A DNA stretch of 64,000 nucleotides, from contig VXIS01000225.1 of NCBI GenBank assembly GCA_008704415.1, positions 16,783-80,782 of the forward strand, given 5' to 3'. The notes below the pieces were generated by a model that was not told the origin of the DNA, did not search any database, and worked only from the letters and a program-made list of their open reading frames with translations. The stretch comes from Sphaerosporella brunnea (lineage: Eukaryota; Ascomycota; Pezizomycetes; Pezizales; Pyronemataceae). Shown here piece after piece: positions 1 to 12,356 of the stretch; the stretch's first letter is position 1, and the number at the start of each line of letters is the position of its first letter. Made by a program: the position numbers and the translations under genes.

Positions 1-1284
1 GAATACCCCTTATGAGAATAACTTTTGTATAAGACTGCGTGGCCGCGGTCCCGACGGTTTTGTGTGGGAAATAAGAATATTAATTTGTATGGTAGTCTTA
101 TAAAAAGTGCGGCTGAGCAACGCTGCGCAAAAAGCAATTATCGCCCCTTTATCGCCACAACTGCGTGTGCGAGCGTTCGAGTTCGCCAATCAGTGGGATG
201 AGCAGCAGGACCCAAAGGACTGCGACCCGAAAGTAATCCGCGCTCTAAAACAGTGTACAGCAGACACAGTTGGAGGATTTCTTTGGATTTATGTGTATGG
301 CGGCATCAAAATTACAGAACTGTGAGCTTTGGACGTCGAAAAGCGAGCAGACGTTGAGGAGCGCGCACCCTGCGCGCGTGGGCGACGCATCACCGGTAAT
401 TACTCGCACGCCAAGCCAACCTCTCTGCAAGAATACCCGCCATACACCCCCGATCCCGAGACATCCTTATAGAGAGGTTCTCCTGTACCAACTGACTGGA
501 GACGAGCGCAGAGCCGACAGGGGATTTCCCATGCGATGCGGAGCCTACGTTCTTACTCTGGGCGGCAAAAAACCAAAAAATGCGGATGGGCGAGTGGCTT
601 TTCCTTCGAGTAGGTTTCAGCCACTTGCCGCAGTTGCATTTTTTGGCTCTAAATGCCGGCCCCGAGTATTTCGTTTCGTTTAGATAACTACTTCAATGAG
701 GCTGAATCTCTCGTGGTTTTGTTGGGCTTCTGGAGAGTAGATTCAGACAGTCGCCCTTGATGAATCTCATGTATGTAAGAATGCTTACCTGAGCCGGACG
801 GAAGAAGTTGTATAGCGAGTTCAATTAAGCAGTCAGCATATGTTCTCGTACCTTCGAAAGGGGAGTTTTTTGTCCACGCCAGTTTTCTGTGGTTGGGTTT
901 TTTTTTGTTTTTTCCCGCATCCCGGACAGGGATGCAGACAGCGGAGTGGCTTGGTACCGTCTTTTGTGGCTGTTGCACTTCGACATATGCACTTTCGTTC
1001 GGTCACAGGCGTGCGGATGTCAGATCGCTGGACACCTCTTCCATTTATAGGATATATACCACCATCTGCGTTGCGTTTATATTACACGTACGTACTAGAG
1101 TACGATTACATACTTTGTAAGTCGGTACTTAGACATAAAAAAGCAAAAACATATCTGCCGCTCCTGCATGCGAGCTTACCGGCGTCTATATTACATTCAG
1201 CTGCCCATAGTTCTCCACGGTTCCTATCTGCCCATCCCTTCGCAACCCAGAGTGTGCTCAGAAAGGAGTACCCAAGCTGATACC
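1..1284. other. Intergenic, no supported gene
   Basis: Short open frames occur on both strands but none starts with a convincing ATG, shows a known domain or has splice support. It contains one copy of a diverged dispersed repeat at about 590-685 (second copy near 25737-25815) and a small hairpin at 917-935 with 7-bp arms. Confidence 0.6.
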
Positions 1285-2474
1285 ATGACTATAGAACCTA
1301 TTTGTACGTAAGAAGATCCCCCGCGTTTCCCGCCCTGTCTCAGTAACTTGGACCCTTTTACAGCGGGGCCTTCGGCTGTTTCCTGCCAGCCTGAGAGCGA
1401 CACAACACTTGTCCAGGCTCTACCCCCTCCGCCGCCGACTTTATCCTCCTCCTCATCCTCGCATTCCGGAACCCGACCCACTGTTGTTACGCTCCACAAA
1501 AGTGAGGAACCAGCTCGGACCTCTCCGACCAATGCCACGCACACTGCTATCGCCGGTCTGGAACATCTCCCTCCGATACCTTACTCTCTCAGGACACGGA
1601 AAATCTCGATTCTCATCGTATGGACCATACTAATCCTGGACTCTGTTGTGCTGCCACTCTCGCTTTTTTTTATCCTCAAGTACGGCGCCGGATGGTCTGA
1701 TGTCAAGAGCACGTTCTCTCAGGTCCGTTCATGGAGAGTCCCCTTGCTGACATGCTCAATCATGTAGATCTCGGAGTCTCGAATGGAGTCTTTGGTTTCG
1801 TCGCTCTGACCCAATACACGCTTCGCGGTTACCGTTTATTGAAGCCTAATCCTCAGTACCGACCCCTGGATTCGCCGCGGTGGGCATTGGATGTATATCA
1901 GTGGCAATTCACCCTCGGGTTCATTCTGATCACCCTCATGATCTCATTAGCCACTGGGCCAGAAAATCTGCGTCTTATCGCGCTCGTCCCGTCTATTCTA
2001 CCCGCCATGTGTGCTCCGCAATTTCTCTTCTCTTGCTTCTGCTTCAAGGCCGGCTGGAAGCTCCCCATGAATCTTTCTTCCATGCGGAAGGGTAGCATCG
2101 CGCCACCTTCTGTCTTTACGATTGTTGAGGACGTTATTGCGGTCGACGGTGGAGGTGGAAGGATCTTTCGGGCCGCCTGGCTGCGACGATATGAGGCGAG
2201 CAAGCCTTTCAGGGAGATGATGTTCAAGCTTACCATATTTTGGGGCTTGGGTTGCATTTTGGCGGTGGGTGTTGCGTGTAGTGTTGCTTTCGCGGTGCAA
2301 ACTATCTACGTCGCGTTTGCACTGGGGTGGGTCATACCATTTGTGTGGGCTGGCTTATGGGCGGTGGCTACAACGTTCTGGGTGCAGAGGATGTTGAAGG
2401 AGGAGGAAGCATCATGGCAGCAAAGTAGCCACATCGAAATGGCGCATAACCAAAACATAAGTTCTCAGCCATGA
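1285..2474 (+). CDS. Multi-pass membrane protein of a fungal family without assigned function
   Basis: Three exons are proposed: 1285-1303, 1364-1726 and 1768-2474 (about 362 aa). The first intron has donor GTACGT, a branch-like AGTAAC and acceptor TTTTACAG, and joins in phase. The second junction is less clear: a 41-nt intron starting GTTCAT is the only choice found that keeps the frame, while the better-looking GTCCGT four bases upstream does not. The N-terminus is Pro/Ser-rich and low complexity. It is followed by the segment PPIPYSLRTRKISI and about six hydrophobic helices, then the stretch FTIVEDVIAVDGGGG and the short motif RYEAS before the last two helices. This order (PPIPYSLRTRK, EDV.AVDG, RYEAS, W..PF.WAG) is familiar from predicted integral membrane proteins of many Pezizomycotina whose role is unknown. 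No transporter or enzyme signature is visible. The C-terminus is polar and probably cytosolic. Confidence 0.78.
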
Positions 2475-5315
2475 GCCTGGGGTTGTTGTGGTTTAGCTGT
2501 GATACTTATCGACTTTGTTGGTATCGTGTGGCCAATTATCTATTTTATTAGTTACCTTTGGAACTAGCAACAACACATGTCAAACAGGATGAAAGTAGTA
2601 TTGGGGGCGGATAGACTAGCTATTAACTTGACGTACGTTTTTTTTTTTTGGGAATCGCATTCTTTTTAAACGCAAGAAAGCGGGGGGATCTTCATTGGGG
2701 AGCTGCGTCACACTGCATTTGTGCTCGTACAATCTGCAAGGTTTCGTGAACATCACTTCCTCGTTCTGGTATCTTCTATATCTCTCGGTGTCAAACTGTA
2801 AGCGCCCAGCACAAAACGCTTCCTGGGAAGGTTTTTGGACTCGATCCATATCAGATCTGTTCATGGGCCCCGGGCGCGTCTGTGGCCTCTGCCATCAACA
2901 TCGTATGTAGAGTATCAATTTCTGCTTTGGGCAGAACGCAAACATTCGGTTTATGGTGAATTATTGCTCGACAAAAACTCAAGAGAGCGGCGCCACGCAC
3001 CTGTAGGCATTCAACAATCCCCGCCTTGCATAGTTGGTTAACTTTCTATTCGGCTGAGGTGCAATACTCACAAGACTGAAGATCCCATTCCAATGAAAAA
3101 CCTGTGCATATGATGGCCAGCATCAACAACCAAGGCCTTTGAACCGGACGGGACTATCCCCCAGGAGTCTACCTGGCGGTTAATCGCGATCATAACCTCC
3201 GAAAACAGTCTGCCTCTACATTGGCTCGTCATGAGAGGGGTTTTGCCAGCCAATATCGACGACCGCGAATCAGTCTTCGAGTCCAGCTGATATACCATTC
3301 GTTTACCTTTCGAACATCATGAAAGAGTGTTGTTTGTCTAGGGGTTGAGAATTACCGTTATCCAACGATGATTAAATATTCTAGACGGCTGTAGAACGAG
3401 CGTTAGATGTTTGTTTTCCAAAGCATAAGCATGTATAAAAGCTTAGTATGGAATTGTCAAGCTGATGAGTCTGGAGTGAACGCGGCCCAGGATGTCATTT
3501 TGAAGGTGCAGGGACACGACAGTGGGCCAGGCAGCTTCAGCCGGTGATGGCATCAACTCCAAGGAGCGACGAATCAAAGAAGCAGCGGCGTAAAGGTATG
3601 GCGCGCCTCGATCGAGAGGCCGTGCGGCGGCGTGGGTGCCTTGAGCTGCTGAACAGTTGCAATTCCAGGGCCATATCCGGAGCCCGAGCAATCATCATCC
3701 AACCCATTAGCAGTACAGTAATTCATCCGACATACACCATGATTCTACACAATTCAAGTGCCTACTAGTATTCAATTTGCAGCAATGCCTCGTCTTCCTG
3801 ATCTTTAAATCTTCGAAGCATTCGAAGTTTCAGCTCCCCCGTCTCTGCCTTCTACCAATGGGTCAGAAGACTGATGTGTACTCTTGTGGGGTGTTGGCTC
3901 GGTTAACATTGACATCTCGATGAGCTCAGTGAGCTTCAAGAGTTCATGGAATACTGGGACAATGAGGTTGGGCTATCGTCAAAGGACAGGCTGAAGTTGC
4001 AGGGGGTTGTACGAAAGGCGAGGGCGGGGGCGCCGACGCTGAGATGCCATGAGGTTCCCCAAACGCACACATCCTTGCAGTCTGTCACTCACCACCTCGC
4101 CTATTCTACATAAACGGGTTTCCTTTCAAAATGTACCGGTAGAAAACCGTACAAGGCTGTGGACAAAAAAGATGGCCACCCGCAGCAAACCACACCAAAA
4201 TACCGCTTAACTGCATCTGGAGGGGCCACAAACTTTGATGACACCTGTGCCTAAAATTTTTACTGAGGCATCCGAGACATCTCAATACTCCACTGCGAGA
4301 GTTAAAGAGTTTTTTTGTGGGGCAGTGCCTGAGTGGTGTTGAGGGTTTAGTGAAGCATTTCCTTGGAACCGCACTGTAAGCGAGGGAAATGGTACGGCGG
4401 ACTTGCGGAGTAACCAACATCACCGACTTTCAAACCTGAAATCTCAACAACTATTGAATTTCAAGACTCAAACCCTTCTGGCATGTCAATTTCTCTTGAT
4501 TTTTGGATATTTTCTGTTGTGACCGGCGAGTTTTGGTGCAATCGAGGCGGGTGGCCAGCCAGGGTTAACATAAAGTATTAGAATATGGACTGGTGAACCC
4601 CTGTTGAAACGATGTCGGATGCAGGGCACGCTCGGTCACAGTACGGTGCGGCAAGATATTAGTCATCACCAGGACCCCGCTGGGAGTCTTGGCCCTGGTG
4701 AGTGGTCGCACATCACCATAAGAGCCCGTTTTTGTGGCGCAGTCACGTATAGCGAGATAAATACCCCCAGCTGTCCGGCATAACCAGTTATTTGTGTGGG
4801 GAGAGGGTATAAAACCCCCAGAGGTCCGTCTGGTCCAGTGCTTCGGTGGGTGTCCGGTATCGTAGGGTGTGCGGGAAGCTTCCGACCTTTAAGCATCCGC
4901 TACCGCCAGGTATCCACCGTAACGAGGTCCGGTAGAGCCAGGTCTGACTGTTAGTAGAGGCCCGTTGTGCGAGTAAGACAACCCGAGAAACTGGTCTATT
5001 CGTCTCATCCCACCGCCCCATTAAAAATATCGAGTCCGGGCATATATGAGTGCCCGCCCGCTCTCCATCTAATCGGCTTCGTCGAACCACCCCGAATACA
5101 ATCCCTTGAGCCTATATACCTTTCGGTTCGAATTCTGCATTGCTGGATTATTACACCCCGTGGCCAGCCGGCCGCCGCTTGCCGCGGCATCCATTAAAAC
5201 ACCCCTGTACAGTATATACATATCCCCCCTTTCTGGGGAATTCCACGGTTCATGAGCCGTCCGAAAAGATTAGTTCGATTGGTGGCTAATGCCCGTATTT
5301 GTGCAAAGCTATTAT
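2475..5315. other. Intergenic, no supported gene
   Basis: About 2.8 kb without a convincing gene on either strand. A short copy of a dispersed repeat lies at 2585-2640. The rest shows no recognisable domain, tRNA or terminal inverted repeat. Confidence 0.55.
2585..2640 (+). repeat. Uninterrupted copy of a dispersed repeat split in two near 38.2-38.8 kb
   Basis: The first part (AACAGGATGAAAG.AGTATTGG) matches 38229-38251 and the second part (GCTATTAACTTGA.GTAC) matches about 38806-38823. Here the two parts are nearly adjacent, whereas at 38 kb about 550 bp of pogo-related sequence separates them. Confidence 0.6.
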
Positions 5316-6920
5316 TCATCGGGTTCCGGTTTTCGTCCGTACACAACATAACTGGATAACGTCAGCAAAGCGCTCCACTCCATCATACCCTGCAAATAGT
5401 TTGAGTGCCACGCACAAGATGTTGTACGAGTGAAGGTTCTTATTCCGCACCGCCGTGAGCGCATCCTTGCAGACGCCTTGGGCTTCACGCTTACTCATCC
5501 CCAAAATCCTCGTAAATGCAGCAAGCCCGTATGCATCGAACCCTTCTTCAATCAGTACTCGCGCAGTCCGACAGTGGGCAGGTTTGTTACATACCGGTTT
5601 CGTTGCTTAATAACACCATCGACCCAATTTCCTTGAAGTGTTTTTCTCTCGCCCATGGTGCATGTGGTTGCTTGGCCCTCGCCGCAACGACAACATCAAC
5701 AAAACCGGCTCCCACTAGCTGGTCCCGCAGGAATGTATCAGTCATGTGTGCCGGGCGGCCCATGACCACCATGGCCTCTTGGAGTTTTTGCCCGAATATG
5801 TTAAGCGGATTGTCCGGTGTGAGAGAACCATCGTCTGAATATGAAACGCCTGCATGTCAGGGAAGTTAGTTTCTATCCAAACTGTTCATACGAATCCCAT
5901 CAGCAAGAAAAATTCACCTCCGATCTCGGCTAACTCTATGAAGCCGCCGGGTTCGAGGCATCTATACGCCTGCTGCAGCATGCTATGCCAGTCATCTATC
6001 GATTGTCCGAGATTTCGGGCGTGTATAAAGTCGAACGAATTTTCTGCGTACGTCCATTCGAGCTCGGCATCATCTACCTCGTATTTACTGCAAGAAACGA
6101 GCGGTCAGCTTCCTTGTCTCGCCGTAGCGTGGAGGTTCCATACCAATTTGGCGGCACCCTGGAGCAAGCAGGAACTTAGCATTCAATTTCACCCTTTTAC
6201 GACACCGACTTGCAAGCTTGACTTACCACTTCGGCTGTATCGGACTACGCGAAAACGCGTCAAGTCAGCACTACCTAGCCAAGTCCCGGTCCCCGAGCCA
6301 GAAAACACACCTCAGATCCGTCCCTATCACTTCCGCACTCGGATACCGGTCCGCCATGTCGATCGCCCATATGCCGGTTCCTAATCCGTACAAAATTCCA
6401 TCACTAATCAGCCCGCGCGCTCTCTCCGCCCCCGCCGCCCCGCCGCCCCCTTTTTCTCCCCCCCCCCCCCCCCCGACTCTTTTTCTCCCGCCAGCAACGC
6501 AACGCACCAGTGCCAATGTCCAGTATCCTCTGCGGATATTGCCCTATCGGAGCCAGGTGTAGCCGGCCATCCAGCTGCCGTAGCAAAATCTCGTGGTACA
6601 GGTCCATACGGTCCTGTTCGATCTCGTCCGTCGGCAGCAAGTTCTTGTCGACCCCGTAATAGCTGTGATATCGTCGGCCATTCTCGTAGACGTAGTGTTG
6701 CACGCTATCTGTCAAACTCGCCGTGGTCGTCTGTTGTCCGACGCTGCGATACGTTTCATCCCCTGGCGTGGCGAGCTGAAGCCCGTCCGTCCACGTTAGC
6801 GCGAGTGCAGGAAATCGCAGCAATTGGCCGTGGAACGCGGTTTCAGGGACGATGACTGCGGGAGGAAGAGGAGGAATGTACCGCGTTGGGGTCTATTTCG
6901 ATCGAGAATTCGTTCACCAT
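5316..6920 (-). CDS. LaeA-like S-adenosylmethionine-dependent methyltransferase
   Basis: Eight exons close in phase: 6882-6920, 6508-6775, 6311-6380, 6227-6244, 6144-6158, 5918-6087, 5595-5849 and 5316-5542, giving 353 aa. The ATG at 6920 starts a 13-residue first exon. The family-defining segment [12 protein letters not shown] and [11 protein letters not shown] precede the SAM-binding loop [12 protein letters not shown] (about residues 98-109, split by intron 2), the acidic end of strand 2 (EVIGTDLS), [16 protein letters not shown], and the post-I motif [12 protein letters not shown]. The tail has the typical [10 protein letters not shown] and LHSYN. These are the marks of the fungal LaeA/methyltransferase-domain family, which acts in the nucleus or cytosol on mostly unknown substrates; LaeA itself regulates secondary metabolism, but most paralogues are uncharacterised. 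Two exons are only 18 and 15 nt long. Intron 2 contains a long C tract. The last ~35 residues diverge from the usual YGRKP-type ending, so the stop may be preceded by a missed intron. Confidence 0.9.
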
Positions 6921-9408
6921 GGTTATCGGGGTTTGCGGTTTGCGTCGTTGCAATTGTGGGTCTTTTTTTGTTTTGTTTTTTTGAGGCGATGTCGGGGAAA
7001 GGGAAGCAAGCACGCAGAGTGATTGGTATGAGAAGCTACCGCGGTGGATTGTCTAATAAGTTCTATGTGCTCGGGTGGGACGCATCAAATTTGGGTTTGG
7101 CCATGGATATGCTAGGGTGATCCGCTGGGGGTGGTTGGGGGGGGTGGGGGGCGGCGGGCGGATAGGCTTCGTCATTTCCGTTGGTGAAGCGCATCGGGCG
7201 GGCATGGCCGGCTTCAGCGGCAACCGCCGCCATGTGTGTGTGCCGTGCCGCTAATGATGCGGTCGCGGCCCGAGTTTTGGTACCGAACCACCACGCCGTT
7301 CGCTTGGACTATTTGCCGCTTCGGGCTGTGACGTGCGCTCGCTGAAATTTGCGAACTGCTAAACCCAGAAGGTGCGGCGATCGAGCGCTCAGAATGTCCG
7401 CTCAGAAGGTTTCCGCTGCTGGGTATATATGCAACTAACTAAGGGTCAGCCGTTTGCTCATCTTTGGACCCGTCCAATGATCAGCACCACGCGAACACTT
7501 CCATTGTGAGCAACGTGCATAAACGTTGATTTCCAACACGAACCCTTTGATTAACTATGTACTTAGTATCTATGATGAAAAGCAAAAGGTCTCAGTCCAT
7601 CAGTCTAAACTGTTACTGGTACTTATATCTTGATCGTCTTGAGCTTGAAAGATGTGATCTCCCTCAATACCCTCGGTGAAGATTGGCAATGTTTATGGCT
7701 GACGGTTCATACAGACCACTAAGGCCTTTTACTTTCATCTTACGTAGGTGGACAACCTATCACCTCATTAATCACTTTCTCTACAATTAATGTGTGTAGG
7801 TACATATTCGGCACTTCTAAAGCTGCTGGGGATACCGGCTCTATCACACGCAAGCTGTTGTTGGAGCTTAGAAACATACTCATCCAAGCCTGGAATGAAC
7901 ACACGTGAGCATGCAACGGCGAGGAGCAACAGCATACGAAGCGGTAAAGTAAGCCTCAGTGAGGGAGGCATTATCGCCACCAAAAATCGACCCCAAGCGG
8001 CAAGCGCCACAGAGCAGCAGCAGTTAGGAGCCCAGACCTTGGTGAGGTGAGATTCACCGCAGTGAGTCGTCGGTTGCGGAAAGATCCAAAGAACATTCGG
8101 TCTTGTGGCCGATGCAGCAGCAGCTGATCAAGTTGAGATGTGACCCTCTTCTCCGTCCTTGGAGAGAGAAAAAAACAAAAATAAGACTGCGTTATTCCCC
8201 AGGCGGGGCGCATCCCAACCTGCACTAACCCAAGCGCCTGTGGGGGTGTAAAATGGTCCAGGCACCATGGTTGCAACTTGCAAACCGAGTCTACCGGATG
8301 ATCACTCGGAGCCTAAAGTAGCTACACTCGTACCGCATTTTCTCGCGAGCAAGGGACGTGGCTTAGTGACTTTGCCTCTGCGGCTCAGGCACTTCGCCAG
8401 TGGCCAAGTGACTTTGCCACTATCCCATCTACGCGAGCTTCTACGGCACGGGTCAACGGATGTGCATCGCCTCGTCAAGTTTCAATTTTCGGTGCCACAG
8501 CTATGCCTCATGCGGCTTTAGTGGTGGATATTGCACATAAGAAGTGGTCATGATAAGTCACGACAGTTGTCAACGCTAACCTGTGCGGTATGCATACGGC
8601 CGAACGGTCCGCTGTAGAGTATCTGAGAACTTTTTCGGATTGCCTTTTTCGGAGAGTGGCTGCAGAACGCCGACTTCCTGGGAAACAAAAAAAGTGGAAC
8701 TATTCCCAGGGCGGGCCAGCTGAAAGGCTTGAGAGTAGCGTAAAACGACCACGTGCTAGGCGGACTTCTTTTTTTGTGATCATTTCCGGGGGTCGTTTTT
8801 CAACATGCAGGCTGTTTTTTATGTAAAATAAAGTCTAGATGCTGCTAGAGCAACTGGCATCATGGCGTCTGAAGCCATCACCGCTTGCCGGACAAGCTTT
8901 CGAGTGAGCAAAGAGACACACATGGAAGTGCTAGTGTGAACCATGTTTCTCTCCTACATAGATCGGCTTCGCGCGACACGCCATTTCTATTCTGATACTT
9001 TGGGACCACTTTCACAGCATTGTATGGTTGCAAGCCTTAGGGGTTTTGGGGGGAGGGGGTTGTGGCTGCCTCCCATTGCTACCTTGCCTATACTGACTGC
9101 TTCAGGGAAGGACTCAAGATTATCGTCGTTGGGTTTGCTGAATGAAGCGCACTTCAGCTGGGGGACCGATCTAAAGTTTCCAACCCAGTCCTTGAAAAGG
9201 GGGGGAGTGGTACCCCAGATCTATGGAATGCAATGAATCTCAAACCCCGCCAGGCAGTGGGGTAAGGACCCTCCAGACAGTGTCCAAAGACTCCTTGTGC
9301 TTGCAAGTACATGCTCGACGTATGAGTACTGCCTAGATGTGTCTTCTGGTGGTTTGTGAACAGGTCATGTCTAACCCACCTCTATGACCCAACAAGGACG
9401 GCTCACCA
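6921..9408. other. Intergenic, no supported gene
   Basis: About 2.5 kb with no convincing gene. It includes a G-rich stretch at 7128-7160. The word AGTGACTTTGCC, also present inside the MITE at 12459-12573, occurs twice near 8365-8420 without visible inverted repeats, so this may be a decayed relative of that element. Confidence 0.5.
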
Positions 9409-9416
9409 CCTACGGC

Positions 9417-10315
9417 TAGTGATGGACACGAGCCGAGCCGGCTCAAGCCTCCAGCTCAAGCCTTGAGCCGAGCCCGTGCGAGCCGAATAGCTGGTGAGCC
9501 GAGCTGGCTTAAGCCGGTTGCGCTGTGAGCCGAGCTTTGGCTCGAGCCTTTTAGTGCGGGTATTTGGTGTTGCAACATACAAACGTCAAGCGGTTAGTTC
9601 GGCGTGGAACGACAAAATTCCACGACGCTTCCAAAAAAGTGTTCGCTTTCACGACTACCTGCCCACTTAAGTGGTGGAAAGCAAATGAACATGACTATCC
9701 CATCGTTGCAAGAATGGCACGCGATTATCTTACCATTCCCGCCTCCATCGTTCCCAGTGAGCACTTATTATCCCAGCAGGCTGTCCTAACCCTCGCTTTC
9801 CCTGTGAACGCTTTTTGCTACTCGTCACGGTAGTAGGCGGGAGATATTGTTACCAAGAAGCGTAACCGCTTACTGGAAGAATCCAACAGCGCCGTTTTGC
9901 TGCTTAAAAGTTGGCTTAAACAGAGGAGTGTGAACGGTTGGGATCTGGACGGACTCACTGACTCCCTCGACCAGCAGGAGGATGCCATGCAGGTGGACAG
10001 CACGAGGTCTGTGGAGGCGCAGGCAGAGGACTTTCAGCCCGAAGGAATGGACGTCTACCAGGAAGCAGCCCTTGAAGGCTTTGACTCCGGTTCTGACTTG
10101 CTAGATATAGACTGATAACGCCGCACACGGGGTTTTTGTATATAGAAGCGCGCAGAATGTGACCTCGTTCGACCTCCTTCTTCCATACCGCCTCCGGCAT
10201 TGGAAGCTCGAGCCGAAGCTCGAGCTTTGCAGGCTCGGCTCAGCTCACCGAGCCTAAGTCGTGATGCGTGAGCCTACCCCTCGGCTCAGCTTGAGCCAGC
10301 TCATGTCCATCACTA
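9417..10315 (+). mobile_element. Non-autonomous hAT transposon with intact 8-bp target-site duplication
   Basis: The element begins TAGTGATGGACACGAGC and ends with the near-complement GCTCATGTCCATCACTA. It is flanked on both sides by CCTACGGC (9409-9416 and 10316-10323), the 8-bp duplication expected for hAT insertion. Subterminal regions are packed with the word GAGCC and its complement (GCTCGGCTC, GAGCCGAGC), typical of hAT transposase-binding subterminal repeats. It is 899 bp long and keeps only the 3' end of a transposase gene, so an internal deletion removed the N-terminal and catalytic parts. The perfect duplication suggests a fairly recent insertion. Confidence 0.92.
9564..10115 (+). 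pseudogene. C-terminal fragment of hAT transposase (hATC dimerisation region)
   Basis: The frame from about 9564 reads LKWWKANEHDYPIVARMARD, then the strongly conserved YLTIPASIVPSEHLLSQ, which are hallmarks of the hAT C-terminal dimerisation domain. The match continues in another frame from about 9840 (DIVTKKRNRLLEESNSAVL, then LLKSWLKQ) after a stretch that could be an old intron (about 9781-9838) or a frameshift. The acidic tail ends at the stop codon at 10113-10115. No BED zinc finger and no DDE residues are present. It lies wholly inside the 9417-10315 element and cannot encode an active transposase. Confidence 0.88.
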
Positions 10316-10323
10316 CCTACGGC

Positions 10324-10784
10324 ATCTAAAGGCGGCTCCGCCGTTCAGCGGGCCGAACTGCGAGCACAATCTCCTACATCAGATTGCAGCGCCATTTTTT
10401 CCCTACACCCTTCAGTTTATACATAGCATATAGCCTCCTATAAGAGTTAAAGCCCTACCTACATAAGTGCACGTTCAACTAAAAAACTTTCGGAGACGTA
10501 CGTGTCACAGCTTACGAGCGAGTGGCGGCCGTTCCTAAGTCGCCGAAGCAGCTTGTGGCGTGGGAACATTAAGGTCATGGGAGGGGAAGAGCTGGCGCTG
10601 ACTTGTGTATATATGGTGTATGAAAAGGACCGTTCATTGCTTCTAGCTTCTTATACGCTATGCGCATTCGTTTTTGGCCTTGACCCAGTCTCTCCGGATC
10701 CTTTACCGGTATCCTATATATCATCCTATATATCATCATCCTTCAACGGAAAATACTACAGTAGGTTAGCGGTGTACACAAACC
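10324..10784. other. Short intergenic stretch
   Basis: It contains two near-identical 12-13 bp AT-rich repeats (CCTATATATCATC) at about 10709-10735. Otherwise I see nothing. Confidence 0.5.
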
Positions 10785-12085
10785 CTATAGTGCACGCAGT
10801 CTATAGGTAATGAGTGACTCAAGAATAACGTACCATTCCCCGGAATATTTGCAGTACCGAGCGCCATAGGGCTGAAGACGGTAGGAAAGCACATCCTCGC
10901 GCTCATGTCCATCCTCAAACAGTCCTTTCCGTGCGTCTTGCCATCTAAGACCAGCTTTTTCACCCAGCCATTTGCGGCAGGCTCGGCTGCTGATCGCCTT
11001 TTTGACGGATTGGCGTTCCTCAACCAGCGTCCCATCTGTTGAGCTTGAAAGCTCTGTCTTTCGCCAGTACTCCACAACAGCCTGGGCTAAGTTTTCGGAG
11101 TCTAACTTGTCTCCAACTCTTGCCATATGCTCGCGCATTGCCAGAAGGGTGCCCTCGTCCTGAAGTTTTCCGCGTACCTTGACATTTCGGCCTTGTTTAC
11201 CTACCACATAGCAGCGGTTTCTCACCCATTGCCTTTCCTGCTGGCAGATTCGAAGCGCTGTATAGCGAGCCCTTCCCTGCCCAAATGAAAGCATTTCTGC
11301 TAACAAAACACGGTTACCATTCTTTGCCCGGGCGCGCAGCCCTGACATCCGCTTTCCCCTCAGTATATCAAGCTGGCGCTCCATAAAGCACATAATCTGA
11401 AGGCACCGTTTATAGTCTTGTCCCCCTCGTCGAAGAGCGCACTTATCGGCCCGGAGAACACGCTTGATATCAGAAATGGCTGCGATTATGCGGTCAGTTA
11501 CCGCCAAAGTCTTTGCACTGTAGCAATCTACTGACTCACCATCGGTCAGCAAAATTTCCTTTATATCCCGCTGGTTTGGACCTTTTTGACCCGTGGCCAG
11601 GAGGATTTTGCCCGCGCAAGTACATCCGCCAGCTCTATTCTGCGCCTCTGCAGCCGCTGATAGTCCGTTTCCCTTGTTGGAGGGTTCGGTGGGCCTGGGG
11701 AGCTCTCGGGGCCTGGGGAGCTACAGGCGCTCGGGGGGCTGCAGGCGCTTGGGGGGCTCGGCGGGTTCGGCGGGCTCGGGGCTCTTGGGGGGCTTGGGGG
11801 TGGCCGTGGCAGCGGCGGGGCATCGACCATGACGGTGTCCATATCTAGGTTTTCACTTTGTAAAGCATCCACCATAATCGTGTCTGGATTCGCTGATGCT
11901 GCTGCTGCTGCTGCTGCTTGCGCTTTCCTCCTCCTCCATAAGGTTGTTCTTGATGGCCCGGCATCGGTTTGGGGGCGTTGGGGGACGGGGTTCGATGCTG
12001 CTGCCACTTCTGCTGCTTCCGCTCTCCTCCTCCTCCACAAAGTTGTTCTTGATGGGCCGGAGTGTGGGCGATCAGTTCGGGTCAT
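10785..12085 (-). pseudogene. DDE-type transposase relic, N-terminal half, frameshifted
   Basis: Two reading frames abut. The upstream one (ATG at 12085) contains a duplicated module, GPSRTTLWRRR, separated by 29 residues, followed by Ala- and Pro-rich sequence, and ends at 11561. The second frame (from about 11575 to 10785) carries GKQGRNVKVRGKLQDEGTLL, then LAQAVVEYW and the segment KWLGEKAGLRWQDARKG with FEDGHEREDVLSYR. The latter motif block precedes the catalytic domain in a widespread group of fungal DDE transposases whose superfamily I cannot fix. The two frames are offset by one base around 11575, which may be a frameshift or a lost intron. No catalytic DDE block follows: the gene stops about 30 codons after GHEREDV. 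No terminal repeats were recognised. Confidence 0.6.
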
Positions 12086-12356
12086 AATGAGACGGCAAAC
12101 TGCTGGTCTTCACGCAAAATAATGGATGGCAAACTGTTGGGCTTCACGCCATACGAATGGGCGCCACATAGAACCCGCGCGAGGCCGCGCGAGGCCGCAC
12201 CTCTGTCGTCACTCGCCACCTTGTTTCATGTGGTGAAACACAATTTACCCGGGCTTTAGTTGGTCTGGCTTACAGACGTCCGGCACCATAGCGATTTTGC
12301 GATTTGATTTGTCACCTGACTCTCTATGCTCAACTCTCAAGTGTGACAACCAATCA

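Noticed and set aside
7971..8276. Minus-strand 101-codon frame
   Set aside because: No supported start, no domain, overlaps other random frames.
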